In this document: one piece after another, positions 11,240 through 23,058 of the stretch
How positions within the stretch are numbered: position 1 is the stretch's first letter
Layout: every line of letters begins with the position of its first letter
Assembly (NCBI RefSeq): GCF_947179515.1
Contig: NC_067495.1
Span: 59,981,754-60,045,753, forward strand
Direction: 5' to 3'
From: Apodemus sylvaticus
Lineage: Eukaryota > Chordata > Mammalia > Rodentia > Muridae
DNA length: 64,000 nt
Position numbers and translations under genes: made by a program
The notes under the pieces: generated by a model
What the model saw: only the letters and a program-made list of their open reading frames with translations
What the model was told of the DNA's origin: nothing
The model's database searches: none

Positions 11240-13220
11240 CTGCCCAGGCTAGCACTCGAGGTAATGAATGAATGCTTACTATAGGCCAAGACATCTTTTC
11301 AATAGCTTCACCGACGTTGAGTCATCCTGTCTAGGACACCATTTTAGGAAAGCCAACATTGAAGTGCATGAGTTTACCTACTCAAGGTCTCTGTGTGGCT
11401 GGGAAGCTCAGTCAAGACAGACGGGCTCTGGCAGCCTCATTTACAAACTGCATTCATTTGTTGTCCCCAAGCACAGTTGACATTCTGGGAATGGGATGGT
11501 GTGCCCGCTGGCCTCAGCAGTCCTAGTGAGGTGGGTTGTGTTGGATCCCACCGGCTTTCGGCTGCACAGATGGGCTCATGTCCTTCACCCCTCGTCAGCT
11601 TCCCCTGGCTATGGATTGCTGCCTCTCTCACTGACTCTCCAGCCCCACGGGCAGTCACCTCCAGTGTAGGCTGATCCTCTGGTGTTCTCATTCAACGTCT
11701 AGCTGGCAAGAGTAGTCATGGAGACATGGACTGGGAGTCACAGGTCGTGGTGGCCCGAGGGGATGGAATCCCAACAGTTGGGCTTCCTGCCTCTACCAGG
11801 TTCCTACCTGCCCAAGAGCCTGCACAGTCCCAGCCTGCCGTGGGTAGTTGATGCCAGCTTCCTATTCTGACAGGTGGAAATATGAACTGCTAGACAGTTG
11901 GACGAGCCCACATGTCTGCCGCCAGCCTTCATTAGTGTGCCAGAAGTCATGACATGTTCCCAGGTGGCAAGCCTGTGTCATACGTATGCTACATGAGCCG
12001 GCACCCCCAGTCTGCAAGGCATTCTCCCATAATTTCTTCAGACTCTTGAGAAGCAAAGCCCCCAAGGGAACACATCCAGGTTTGTTTTCACTGCCCCGTG
12101 GCAGGACCATGTTCTTTTGTGCAGAAGCAACCTCCTTGTGGCTCGATATCAGAATGGAAACCTGAAGATTCCTTTAGCAACTTTCAATGGATGGCTTTTG
12201 CTTGTCTAGCTGGGCTCCTGTGCCCGTGCACCACATCTCTTCCACAGGAAACCTTCCTGGCCAGCCCTTATGTCCCTCAGAACATTCCCTAACTTTACCC
12301 AGTGTCGGAGCTTTTTGTGTCTTTTGCTGGCCCTATCTTTGGCCGGCCCTGTTCCCAGGCCTGACGAAGTAACTTGTAGCATCTCTAAGTATGTCAGCCT
12401 CAGCCTGTGACCTTTAACTCCTCTCAAGGAGGCACCTTGTCGTGTTTCTACTCTTCTTACATTTCACCACCACCACCCCCCCCCCACACACACAGTGTCT
12501 TCATGCTTGGCTTCCAGTTTCACTAAGACTCAGGCTGTGCACCTCACCTCAGTATCTCCGTGCGTGTCCTCCCTTCCTCCCTCCCTCTCTCCTCCCCATC
12601 TCCTGTTTGCCTCCTAAGGAGGCGTGTCTCTCCTCCCCTCCATACTTACCCTCTAACGCCATCAATTATACCCTTCGTTTTGTATTTTCACCTCTCCTCC
12701 TTCCTTGAGTGCTATTTCCTCCCCAGCCTGGAAGGATTTTTCAGCTCTCCCCTATCCTTCAAAGAGACCCTCCTTTGACCCTGTCTCCCGTCAGGCTGGG
12801 CCTTCGCCTTTCCCTCCCCTTTTCAGTTAGACTCTCAGGCAGGGCTGCCTTTCTCTGTCTGCTCTACGCCTCCCACTCTTGCCTCAGTCTACTTCAGTAT
12901 AGTCCCCTTCCCACCTCTCATCAGTCATCCCCTTTGTCACCAAATGGAGTGACCATCCTCACATCTGTCCCTGCCAACTGTCCCTTTTTGCTTGCTCTTC
13001 CCCACCCTGCCTTGGCTTTGGGTTCATGGAATGTTCTCCTGCCTTCCTTGCTGCCTCCTGTGACTCCTTTACTCTCGTCCTTTACCAGTCAAGTGCAGTC
13101 TTTGCTCTGAAGCTAGTGACTATCTTTTTCTCTTCCCAGAGCAATAATGTCCACTCCACTCTATGGCTTCTGGTGTTTTTATTTCCTCTCTAACCTGCTT
13201 CCTTCTTTCTAACTCCCATT
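11240..13220. other. unique, partly pyrimidine-rich sequence; no gene seen
   Basis: Contains a C-rich patch with short CA run (12468-12497) and a long CT-biased stretch (12500-13110) that gives Ser/Pro/Leu-rich frames without homology. Parts may be ancient LINE remnants too degraded to call. Confidence 0.45.
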
Positions 13221-13224
13221 TTCT

Positions 13225-13930
13225 TTGGTTCATTCAACAAATGGCAATTGAATTCTTGTAATAGTCATTGTCCTATACTCAGGGGCAACCACAGTAAACT
13301 AGACAGTCAACACATTGTCCTCATTATACATCCATTCTGGTGAGGACAATAGACAAGAAACAAATACATGAGGAGAGGAGGAACAACTAAGTAGACCACC
13401 ACTACAGAGACTAACAGGAGAAAGCTATTTTACCTATGGTGTTGAGTGAAGGCCTGTTTAGGGAGAAGACATTTAAACTAGGAGCTGTAGGTTAACCAAA
13501 GGTGACCAAAGAGATGGGGTGAAGAAAGCTAAAGAAAGAAAGCACCTTTCCAACAAAGAGAATAGCCACTGCAAAGGTCTTGTGATAAGGACTGAAATAA
13601 AGGCCAACACAGCCAAAGCACAGACAAGAAGGGACTCATAGGACCCATATGGTCAGAAGGAAGTGGGTACCACACATCACCGAAAGAGGCTTGTTTGATT
13701 CAAAGCCCAGGCAGAAACCACAAGTTGGAAGTTACAGAGAAGGAGAGTCTGATAGGCATTTTGAAACCCACTCTGGTGATTGCTAGGAGACCAGACTGTA
13801 GCAGGGCACAGGATATAGGGGTAGAGGTAAAGAGGCCGACACAGTTGCTCCCCAGAGAGAAAATGCTGGCCACTGCACATGTAAGGGAGGCATGGGTAGA
13901 TGACATCCATTGGAGGAAGAGTGATAGGAC
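13225..13930 (-). mobile_element. probable L2-type LINE remnant
   Basis: Starts with ggttcattcaacaaatggca and continues with cctatactcaggggcaacca, tctggtgaggacaatagaca and cactgcaaaggtcttgtgat. This order is typical of widespread mammalian remnants antisense to L2-like 3' ends. The family assignment is from memory of the consensus and the right boundary is uncertain. Confidence 0.45.
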
Positions 13931-14408
13931 CTGATGCTCAACTGAAAGTGGGAATGAGAGGGCAAGAGTCTAGAATAGCCCTGGAACCTTGATTCCAGCA
14001 CCTAGCCAGTTGGGCTGTTTCCTAAGATGGAAAGCCATGTGGGGAAACCAGGCTTTAGGGACAACACATCTGTCCCCGAAGCACTGAAATCAAGGCATCA
14101 AAGTAAATGGTTAGTTAAATGAACCTGGAGATCAAACAGGCTTGGGAGGGCAGTGGATACTTGGGGATGCAAGATTCTCAGTGACACTCAAGATTCTAAG
14201 ACTTCCTTAGCTCACTGAGGGAGAGAATCTAGCACAATAGGTGTCGCAGAGTAAGGAAGTGAGTGGCTGGGGAGGTTGGAGAAAACAGAGTGTGTGTGTG
14301 TATTGTCACAGGGTGCAGAAAGAATTGGACAACTTTGGGGAGGGCTGCTGGGAGGTCATGCGAGCTAGCTTATAGCTTGTAGATGGAACTAGCTCATGTA
14401 GAGCACTG

Positions 14409-14424
14409 GCCCCTGGTGGGAGCT
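14409..14424 (-). promoter_or_regulatory. possible CTCF-like motif
   Basis: The minus strand reads cccaccaggggcca, one base off the CTCF core pattern CCASYAGRKGGC. A single imperfect match in 64 kb is weak evidence and may be chance. Confidence 0.2.
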
Positions 14425-14444
14425 GGAGTAGGGGCTAAGGGGCT

Positions 14445-14600
14445 TAGTTGAGGTTAACTCCTTTAATCCTTACACCAAGGCTACCAAGGTTAGCGCTCTT
14501 ATCAGGCCCACTTTACAGATTAGGATGTGGAGTCTCAGAGATCTGAAGTGGCTTTTGAGGTTACCCAGTTGGTTCCGAGTAGGGCGAAAAGTGAGTCTTC
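14445..14600 (-). mobile_element. MIR SINE
   Basis: Reads tcctttaatccttacaccaa, cccactttacagattaggat and tttgaggttacccagttggt, the reversed MIR layout (ATTTAATCCTCACAACAA, CCCCATTTTACAGATGAGG, CAAGGTCACACAGCTAG). This is one of the clearer MIR copies in the window. Confidence 0.75.
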
Positions 14601-14872
14601 CTTCAAAAGCCCTGCCCCGGCCACTACCACTGCGGCGAACTGAACTTCTCATAGTAGCTGCTTTTAGAAAGGCCTGCTGCATTTGGCCGTCTGGCAGTTG
14701 TTGGAGCGCTAGACAGGATGGGCTTTAAGTTGAAGGGTGAAGAGCGAACGCAGAATACAGTGGCTGATTAACAGGAGGTGAGAAGTGGAGACAGCTTCTT
14801 GAGAAGTCTCTTTGTCAAGGAAAGTAAAGAGGCTGTAGGTAGAGGGAAACACACACCGAAAGAAAGACTTGT

Positions 14873-14972
14873 CTGAGACAAGGACTCTTTGTGTAGCCTG
14901 TGCTGGCCTGGATTTTGAAATCTTCCTTTCTCATCTTCTGAATACTGGGATCATAAGCCCGTACCACTCCTC
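14873..14972 (-). mobile_element. B1 SINE, diverged
   Basis: Segments gagacaaggactctttgtgt, agcctgtgctggcctggatt and gaatactgggatcataagcc follow the reversed B1 consensus (GAGACAGGGTTTCTCTGTGTAGCCCTGGCTGTCCTGG, GTGCTGGGATTAAAGGC). Confidence 0.8.
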
Positions 14973-16010
14973 CACTCTCCTCCCTTCTTCGTCACCTACT
15001 CTTTCTCCTTATCCCTTCCTTAGCTTCCTCTCCCTTCTCTTTCTTCTCTTCTATTCTATTCTCTTCTCTTTGCCTTTTGTGTTCTTTCCTCTTTTTTTGC
15101 CCCCTTTTCCTGTCTTCAAAGGGAAGATATCAAATGCTTTTGCTAATGGAACAAAGTCAACAAGGAGAAGGAGCTATGGGAAAGAGCCTGAGCAAAAGGC
15201 ATGGCTTTTCTGTTCACACCAAAGAAAGAGGGTGACCAAAGACCCATTCCTGCCGAAGTTCACCTTGGCAAACCAATTTTATTGAAATTGCCTCTAGGGA
15301 CATGGGCAACATATAGGCACAAGCTGTACCCCCAAAAGAGTACCCCCAAGCAATTGTTAATGGCTTTATATCCTCAGAGAGGGGCCAGATCTCAAGTGGC
15401 TTGGTGAGCCGTCAGATGTTAGTGGGCTTGATCTGGTGAGGGGGGAGCTGCTATGTAATCACAGCTACTCTGATTTCAAGATGCTTGGAGGACAGTTCCG
15501 TAACAGGGCGTGGTATGGGTAGGCTGTGTAGTTGGAAGGCCTCACCGGAAACAGGAGAAAAGCCTAATCTTCCATCAGCATAGGGGCAGGAAGGACTGGT
15601 GAGGCAGAGGCAGTGGGGTTGCAGAGTTTTGGGGGGTAATCAGGACTGTCCCAAGGCACTTGCTGCCTTTTGCTGAGACCAAGTTAACAGCAGCAAGCAG
15701 GGGCTGGGGAAGAACCAAATGGCTGAGACTCACACCCCTGCAAACTGGTCCTTGTGTGGCAGACTGCAGAAGGCCGCTTATCTCTTCCTTTCAATCCCCA
15801 CCTCACAGGAAATGATGCTCTACAGAGGGTAGAGAGGCTAACTGTCTCCACAGCCTTAAACATTCTTAACCCCATCTTCTCCTTGACCTGGAACAGCTTC
15901 CCCAGTCCACGTAAAGCTCCCTCCAAGGCTTTCCAAGTGAGTACTAACTTTCTGTGACAGGGCAATGTACCACTCCACAGTTTTTTTTATTTTGTTGTTT
16001 GTTGTGACAG
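14973..16010. other. CT-rich then unique sequence; no gene seen
   Basis: 15000-15110 is pyrimidine-rich and drives a Phe/Leu/Ser-rich frame. The remainder, including frames near 15201-15407 and 15684-15965, shows no family resemblance. Confidence 0.45.
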
Positions 16011-16014
16011 GGCT

Positions 16015-16110
16015 ATGCCCCTGACTGTAAGCCTTTTGGGGGAACTCTGTCATATTTATCTCTGTGCCTCCTCCATGCCAATACAGAGCTTGCCATGTTG
16101 CTGAGTTTCA
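16015..16110 (+). mobile_element. L2-like 3' fragment
   Basis: The stretch gtcatatttatctctgtgcc followed by tcctccatgccaatacagag resembles the L2 3' segment (GTCTTATTCATCTTTGTATCCCCAGTGCCTAGCACAG). Boundaries are uncertain. Confidence 0.35.
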
Positions 16111-16659
16111 AGTTTATTCTCTTTTCTGCTCCCCAGTTTTCACATTTGAACCACACATTGGGGGGGGGGACCTGATGGCTTCTAATGCCTCTCTTAGCCT
16201 CAGTATGCATTAATGATCTGACCCTTCCCAGATGCTCTTGACATTAGTGCCTGTTGCCTGACCTTCAAAGCCTCAGGATAAAGTGGGCTGGGGGGAGGGG
16301 TTGACTTTTAACCCATATGTCATCCTCTACAGCTTTAGCCTCTTCAGCTGATGACGATAGCCACATCTGTGGCACACTTTCAGTGGTGTATCCTGTGAAT
16401 CCTATCTGGGCTCTGCAGATAAGGACTCAGAGTCTTGGAGAGAATGGTCCACTTCCCAGGTCGCGTAAGAGGTGGAGCTTGGGTTGTAATAAAGCTCTGT
16501 CCTGATGTTCTCTGCTAGGCTGCTGCTCCTTACTAACAGTGCCACTGGCGGACAGTACAGGAGAGTTACGTCTGGAAAGCTTGTCTCACTTGCTCTGGAG
16601 TACGACTCCATCCCTACTCTAAAGTTGGGGGAGTGAGAGCAAGAGAGAGAATTAGGGGT

Positions 16660-16738
16660 GGGGGTGACAGGACCCAGGGCCTCACACCTGATAGCTGAGT
16701 ACTCTACCACTGCACTATGTCTCCAGCTCCTTGTGGTT
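16660..16738 (-). mobile_element. ID-type SINE, diverged
   Basis: The sequence acccagggcctcacacctga, tagctgagtactctaccact and gcactatgtctccagctcc is the reverse complement of an ID element (GGAGCTGGAGATATAGCTCAGTGGTAGAG). A short T-run after it is not the tail in this orientation. Confidence 0.65.
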
Positions 16739-16739
16739 T

Positions 16740-18435
16740 TTTTGTTAACACCCTTCTCTCCTAGATTTCATGAGGCAGACAGGATTGAGGTTCCGCTGCC
16801 CTAGAGATCCAAAGTTCAGTTCTGAAGCAAATGCTGACTTGATCAGTTATTCTCACAAGTTTGGGGAGAGAGTATTAGTGACATGGATGCCAAGATGGCA
16901 TGGGAGAAGGCACAATAGGAGGGGCATTCAGCATTGTTTCTTCTTCCATGGGCATTGGTGCCATAGGGCTGGCAGGGACCGTTCCACTTGGCCCACGTGT
17001 ACTTTTTTGCTACTGTCAGCCATAGATGGGTCCAAATGCTTTGACTCATTATCTAGTAGGGTGTGTGGCTTCCCTATGGGCTTGATGCTCAATTCAATGC
17101 TCTGAGCCAGAGGCTTGCTGGCTTTCTTCTTAGGTTAGTATTCTTAATGCTCAGGCCATGGCTTAGAGTATTGTAGTCAAGCTCAGAATAGCTGTTCACA
17201 TACAAGGCTTTGCTACCGAATGAGCATGCGTGCATTGATCTCTTTGTACTGAACCTGCCCCAACCAGGAGCCTGATCACCACTGGTGTCTACACTTAGTT
17301 GGACCAGCTTGCCTGCCCTGGAATCAGGCTCTGGCCCCAATCTGGCTTCCCCTTTCCTCACAGCCCTGGTGTCTGAGAATACAGCCTGCTTTGTACTCAA
17401 ACCCCCAAATCATGACATGATAGAGTCAAGCAAACTTATCCTGGGGTGGGGGGGGCAGAATTCTCTACTGAGGGCTGTACCAGATTGCGGCATCCCTGTG
17501 CCTATGACCTCTGGCTTCCGAGTGCCCGTGTGGGGGCCTCTGAGGTGCTGAAGGCCAGGACAGGGAAGAAGGTTGCAAGTTATTGGGTGGGCCAGGTGGG
17601 TGTGGAGGAATTCTCTGTCCAGCTGCATATCTTTATTCATAATGCTTGATTGTTCCTGGCTAGAGAGCTGGGCATGCTATTTGTGTGCGTATGTGCATGT
17701 GTGCATGCATATAGGAGAGGGGGATCCCTGGGCAGGCAGTGGGCTCTCTCTTTTTCCCTTCTTCTCTAACTGCTGTGGGAGTGGGGGCGGCCATGAGCCT
17801 GGGGCTGTCAGGCTGCTCACAGCTGGTCCCGATTTGCGGACAATGGGAACTCGGCTCAGCTCACAGTGCAGCCCAGCCCAGCCCCAGCTCCGTCTGGGAC
17901 TGCTTGAAGGCTTGCACAGGAATGTGGGGTGGAAAGGCTCTGAGGGCTCACTGCTGTAGAAGATGCTGCAAGAAACAGCCTTGCTAGGGAAGACAGTGAA
18001 GTGTGGGGGAGGCCTGCCAGCTGACCTCACCGAGCTGGGGATGGGGGAGGTGGGCTCAGCAGTGACCTTCAGTTTTGTATCTTGGAGCCTATGCAGCCTT
18101 GCCACTGGGGGAGGGGTGTTGGCTGGCATCCACATAGGGGCGAAGACTCAGCCAGTCAAGGGCCCATGGAGTCTCTGGAAAATCTGGGACTGGTAGCCAA
18201 GTCTCCCAACACTAGGCCTTGTCCTCTCTGTTCCTGTCGCACACTACTCCCTGACCTCAATTTCTGAGTTTGCCTGAATTCCTGTGATCTTAGATCATGG
18301 AAGACCCCCAGCCCCCACAGAGGGCTCCTCCTATTCATCTTCCCTGGCAGGCATAGGGGCACCTGGATTTCCCAAAGGGCATTTGTGTAGGGGCAGAGTC
18401 CACTGGGATGAAGACTGGAAATGGAAGAAGTAGAA
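16740..18435. other. unique sequence, moderately GC-rich; no gene seen
   Basis: Frames of 100-150 codons occur (for example 17677-18135 minus and 17573-17959 plus) but overlap each other on both strands and have no recognisable domains. Base composition rises between 17.7 and 18.2 kb without becoming a CpG island. Confidence 0.45.
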
Positions 18436-18439
18436 ACAC

Positions 18440-18632
18440 TGGGAACTGAGCACCTACTATGGGCCATGCTCAGCACTAAACACGTTTACACAGTAGCAGG
18501 CACTCGATGGGGAAGCCATAGTCGCTCGCCCCACTTTATAAAGAGTGTCAGACTAAGGGTTCAAAAGGAGAACTGCCTGTTTAGGGTCACATGGCCCGTG
18601 GTTTTTCAGAGTCGAAATCTGAATCCAGGACA
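18440..18632 (-). mobile_element. MIR SINE
   Basis: Reads gagcacctactatgggccat, cgccccactttataaagagt and gaatccaggacag, matching the reversed MIR from its 3' end toward its tRNA-derived head. It is abutted on the right by the URR1-type transposon. Confidence 0.7.
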
Positions 18633-18640
18633 GTCTAGAT

Positions 18641-18912
18641 CAGTAGTTCTCAACCTGTGAGTGGCAACTCTTTCAGGGGGTGGGGGTGGGGTGGTCAAAT
18701 GATCTTTTCACTTGGGTCACCTAAGATTATCAGAAAGCAGATATGTACATTGAATCTCACACCAGTAGCAAAATGACAGTTGTGAAGTAGCAGCTGCAAT
18801 CATGTTATGGCTATGTGTGTGTGTGTGTGGCGGGGGGGGGGGGGGGGGGGGTCACCACAACATGAGGAAGTATATTAAAAGGTCACGGCCATAGGAAGGT
18901 TGAGAACCACTG
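18641..18912 (+). mobile_element. URR1-type hAT-Charlie DNA transposon (non-autonomous)
   Basis: The element begins cagtagttctcaacc and ends ggttgagaaccactg, forming 15-base terminal inverted repeats with one mismatch. Internal segments such as agcaaaatgacagttgtgaa and gtcaccacaacatgaggaag match the rodent URR1 family. It is flanked by 8-base target duplications, gtctagat (18633-18640) and gtgtagat (18913-18920), with one mismatch, the size expected for hAT transposases. No transposase is encoded. A GT run and a long G run have expanded inside it. Confidence 0.92.
18815..18851. repeat. (GT)n followed by poly-G
   Basis: A GT run passes into about twenty G residues interrupted only at its start by a C. 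It lies inside the URR1-type element where the family consensus has only a short G run, so it is a secondary expansion and a potential G-quadruplex former. Confidence 0.9.
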
Positions 18913-18920
18913 GTGTAGAT

Positions 18921-19600
18921 GATCATTTCTGCAACAAAGCTTTCTTGGAGGTGCCTGGAGTTGGAGTGTTTGGAAAGGGACTCTGAAATGAAGTTCCTGG
19001 ATTCACCTTCGAGCTGGAGGTCTTATCCGTTGCAGGAAGGAGCTTGAAGCATGGTCAGGCCTGAAGACAGTGAGCCTGACCTGGGGTAGGTAGGGAGAAT
19101 AAAGCACATTCTCCTTCCAGACAAAGAGGGGTGGCGCAGGCATCCCTTCCCCTTCCCTAGGTCTTCTCACCAACCCAGGGGCCGGCTGAGTGTTGGGAAA
19201 AGCAATCTTGGCAATGAGCTGGGCTCCACTGGAAGACGTGAGTTACTAAGAAACAAGAATTCTGAGAGAAAGAGAGCTGAGTTAGTTCATTAGGGCGACT
19301 GGGGACCTTTGTGGCGATGTAGAGGCTCCCTACCCCTGGGCAGCTTTGTTTGTTGCCCAAGCAATGGTCCATGAAAGCAGCCTGGGCTGGTGGTGGGGAG
19401 GGGGAGGGGGACGGGGAGGGGGTGCAGGCCAACCGCGGCAGGAGGGAAGGGAGCCCAGCAGGACCCAAGCCCTGAAACCATCCCACCCCAGCTCTGAGAA
19501 CTGCATAGAGGGGGCTGCATAGCCAGGCTGGACCCCTGAGGGGCACTGTGCTAGGCTGATGGCTGCTCGGAGCATACTCTATTCTCCTCCAGCCAGTGTT
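18921..19600. other. no gene seen
   Basis: Unique sequence with a G-rich patch at 19390-19430. Three overlapping minus-strand frames across 19157-19575 are Pro/Ser-rich products of that composition. Confidence 0.45.
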
Positions 19601-19604
19601 GTTA

Positions 19605-19715
19605 AGAACTGAGGATTCCCCTGTGACAAATGTTGGAAACTGAGGTCCTGAGAGTTGATTAGCCCAGGTCTCGAACTACTGAGTCGCCCAGGCAGAATCT
19701 GAATCCTAGCTGAAT
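19605..19715 (-). mobile_element. MIR SINE
   Basis: The stretch ttggaaactgaggtcctgag, followed by aggcagaatctgaatcctag, matches the reversed MIR (AGGAAACTGAGGCTCAGAG, GGCAGAGCCGGGATTCGAACC). Confidence 0.65.
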
Positions 19716-19984
19716 TGGGCACCGGAAGAAAGCTCAGGTTCTGAGCGGAAGTCTGGGGCCAAACTGGCGGGCCACTGGCTGACAGGGCAGAGTGGGCACA
19801 GGCTGGCGGGAGGGAGAGCTGTGTGTGTTTGTCTGTCTTTTTGTAGGCGTGTGTGTGCCTGCGCGCTTGCTTCTGTGTACGTCTCTCCCGGTGGCTGTTC
19901 TGCTTCCTCAGCAAGCCCTTCCCTCCCCCCTCCACTTTGGTTTTTCTTTCTTCTTCGCCTTATTCCTCATTGTCGTCTTCTTTT

Positions 19985-20225
19985 TAATGAGACTTAATTA
20001 GCATCGAGTTCCTCCTCCCGCTCCCTCTCCGCCCAGTCTCCGCCCCTGCCCTCCCTTCATTCTCTGCCCTCCCCTCCCTCCTCTTCCCTCCTCCCGAGGT
20101 ACAGGCCAAGCGATCTGACGAATGCACTTGAGAACAAAGCGCCAGGCTAATTCGGGGCCTGCTCAGGAAGCCGGGGCTGAGCTGAGATAATGGGTCTGAA
20201 ATAGCCCGGCACAATTATGTTTCCT
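19985..20225. promoter_or_regulatory. candidate conserved regulatory element
   Basis: Repeat-free block containing gacttaattagcatcgag (near 19991), ggctaattcgg (20144), an AACAAAG core (20133) of SOX/TCF type, gataatgg (20186) and acaattatg (20211), with a CT-rich stretch between. The mix of homeodomain, HMG-box and GATA-like cores without transposon sequence resembles conserved non-coding elements. Function is inferred only. Confidence 0.35.
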
Positions 20226-22615
20226 CAGCCTGTGGCCAGGCGGGTGCAGGCTCAGGCTCTAGGGCGGACGACAGGGCGCCTGGCGCAGGGCACCAGATGT
20301 GGCTTGCTCACAGTGATGAGGGCCACGCTTCAGCACCCAAAGCCATCTTTTGCTGGCTTTCTTTGGAACTTCTCTCCTTCTGGGAGGCCTCCAGTCTCTA
20401 GCAGGGAGACTCCAAGGGTCACTGAGGATCACACACTCAACCACAGGCACCAGAGAAGTTAATGGAAAAGCTGAGGCCAGAATCCCAGAAGCCAGGCTCA
20501 CTGATATCACTTCCTCTTGCTTGGCTTTGCTGTTCCATGGAAGGTATGGAACGGGGCTTAGGGCCACCGGTAAGGCCTCTCTAGGAAAACAGAGGCCTTC
20601 TAGAATGACCAGAGAAGGGACAACTGGGGCTGTTCCGGCATGCCAATCATAACAGGACATTGGCTCAGGGCCCATCAGAAGGATGGCTTAGATGTCACTT
20701 AGGTAACCTCTGCATGTGTTTCCTGAATCCCATCCGGAGCTTGATGCCAGACGGAGGACAGATGAGTGAGGAGAAACTGGCCTAAGCGGAACAGGGATCC
20801 CTGTCATAGAGATCTGACCCCTCTCGCCTCTCTGCCTTGCCATCATGCCTCCTTAATGACAGACAGAGCCTGGAGGCTGACATTGTGAAGAGCCATGCAC
20901 TTTTAATGTTCTGAGGTGACTGTCAGGGCCTCTGGCCTTCCCAGGCCTAGAACTGGTGGCCTATTTGTAAACATGTGTCCATCTGCCTCACTTTGTATTC
21001 TCCCAGTAGCCAGGCTCACTTGGAGAAACCGAGGGACCGTGTGGTGAGACTCTGTGATGGCAGCTAAGGCCACAAAGCCAGGCAGGGATGACAAGGATGG
21101 GCACCAAGGAAAGCTTCTGCAAGAAGGTCACATTTGAGTTAGCAGTGGAAGCGGCAAAGGGCTCTTCCCGTGACAGGGGAACTAGAGAGGGCACAGGGCC
21201 TTCTGTGGTGTGAAAGCGCTGAGCTGATGGAAGCTTCTGTTCTTCCAACGTTGTCTCCTGGGGCTAAGAAGGAAGCAGTGGGCATGTGGGCTGGGCTCCC
21301 ACAGAGACTTGTCTGGATGTGGGTGGGCAGTCAGCCCTGTAGGGGTCACCTCCTGATTCCTCTCCATCAGCCCTCAGCTCTAACCATGCTGACACAACCT
21401 GAACCTCAGTCCTGGACTGCTGCTCTCCAAACAGAACCCAGGGCTTCCTGCTGCTGTTTCCATTTGTGAGCTTTGTGTGTCCTCCTGTTGTTTAAGCCTG
21501 CCGCCCTCAGCCCTGACTCCTCTCATTGCCCATGGCAATCCCAGAGGGGAATGAATGGGTGACTCTTGCTCTATGTACATGGACTCAGGTGCAGCCCATC
21601 ACAGCAGCTCGCATTTCTCTGGTGCTTTCCTCCCTCTCTGTTTGGGCTGTTTGGGACTTCATATACCATTCTTAATACTATGTCATCTTTCTTAAATCAG
21701 GACCTCAGATAAGAGCCCAGTCCAGCATTCTGATCAGGGCTTCCAACGATTAATATGTGTCTCCCAGAGCCACTGTGGGAAGTTGTCTGTGCTGTGAACT
21801 ACACGGGGGTATCTGGCTAAGAATGTGAGTGGGGGCTGGCAGTCAGCTAGCATCCTGCTTCTTAGCCTTGTGCAGGTACAGACTGCCTCTGTCTACTGGG
21901 GGAGTCCTCTACTCGCATCAAGGCGCTGAGTGGGTGAGTGGGCCCTGCCCATCCTCCTCCAGGACCTGGAGGAAGGGGGACTTGAAATGATGAACTCTCC
22001 AAGGCCTTCCCAATTGAGAACTGAAGGTCTGTGAGCTGCAACACATATCTGGTGAGTGGAGCCAGCTCAGGGACAGAGGCTGTTCCGGGCTGTGCAAAGG
22101 GACTGCATGTGAGGATTAGCGAGAGGAAATGAAAATTGGGGATGGCCCTCAGGGGAATTGACTACAGATGATGTCAGAGAGGAGGCTGCCTCCTGGAGAG
22201 TAAGGGACCCGAATAGCTGCTGGGGGAGGGAGGCTATCAGCATTGTCAGCCCACCTGCCTCCTCCACCCCTAGCCACTTGCTAACTCTCTTTGCACCCCC
22301 GGAGTGGAGGAGGCGCTTTCGGGGGGGGGGTGTTGGTTGCTGAGGGACTTTCCATGGGAAGACACAAGACGGAAGCTCCAGGATGGACGCTGACTCACAG
22401 TATCCTTCTGAGCTTGCAAAAACTCACTTCGGGGTCTAAGGGAGACGGAAACTCTGGATGATAGAAGTTGACAAAGTCCACATTTGAGCCCATCTTTAAA
22501 TCACTCATCTTTAAAGCCCAGATCTCTCCAGGTCCAGTGAACTTCTAACCAGAAACAGCTCAGGGCCAGGTAGGTGTTACTGGAAATGGCCCAGCAACTC
22601 AAAGCCTTCTGTGTA
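20226..22615. other. unique sequence; no gene seen
   Basis: About 2.4 kb without a recognisable repeat or protein-like frame. Frames such as 20259-20675 minus lack homology. A 10-base G run lies at 22321. Confidence 0.45.
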
Positions 22616-22617
22616 GA

Positions 22618-22722
22618 ATGATCAGTTCTATTTCCAAGACCAAGAAAGGCAAAGCCACACACAGCTAATAAGTGGCAGAGTGGCCAGTAATAGCCCCGGG
22701 ATTGCAGAAGGGATGGAAGATG
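22618..22722 (-). mobile_element. MIR SINE
   Basis: Contains cacacagctaataagtggca, gagtggccagtaatag and ccgggattgcag, the reverse of the MIR segment covering GCCACTTACTAGCTGTGTG and the upstream head. Confidence 0.65.
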
Positions 22723-22921
22723 TTGAGAGGAGAGGAAGATGTGACCTTATACACAAACGTTCATGCATGTGTGGGGAATGCATGAAGTGCCCAGGTCAGC
22801 TTGGTAAAGAAAAGGAGATTGGGGGGAGAGGGGGGGAGGGGAGCCAGATGCGGTTGTGGGGTGGGTAACGAAGTTGTGGGATGGGGTGGCAAGTATGTGG
22901 ACCTAGTAGTAATGGCTAGAA

Positions 22922-23058
22922 GATGGTGCTCCAGAGAAGGTAGAACTCCAGAGAAGGTGGTGTTCCAGGGAAGGTAGTACTCCAGAGAAGGTGGTGCTCC
23001 AGGGAAGGTGGTGCTCCAGGGAAGGTGGTGCTCCAGGGAAGGTGGTGCTCCAGGGAAG
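22922..23058. repeat. 17-bp minisatellite, about 8 copies
   Basis: Head-to-tail repeats of aaggtggtgctccaggg. The left copies vary (ccagagaaggtagaact, tgttccaggg), whereas the last four are identical. This gradient suggests recent expansion at the right end. It lies in non-repetitive DNA and has no evident coding role. Confidence 0.93.

Noticed and set aside
22922..23058. CRISPR-like regular repeats
   Set aside because: Repeats are directly contiguous without spacers and the genome is mammalian; it is a minisatellite.
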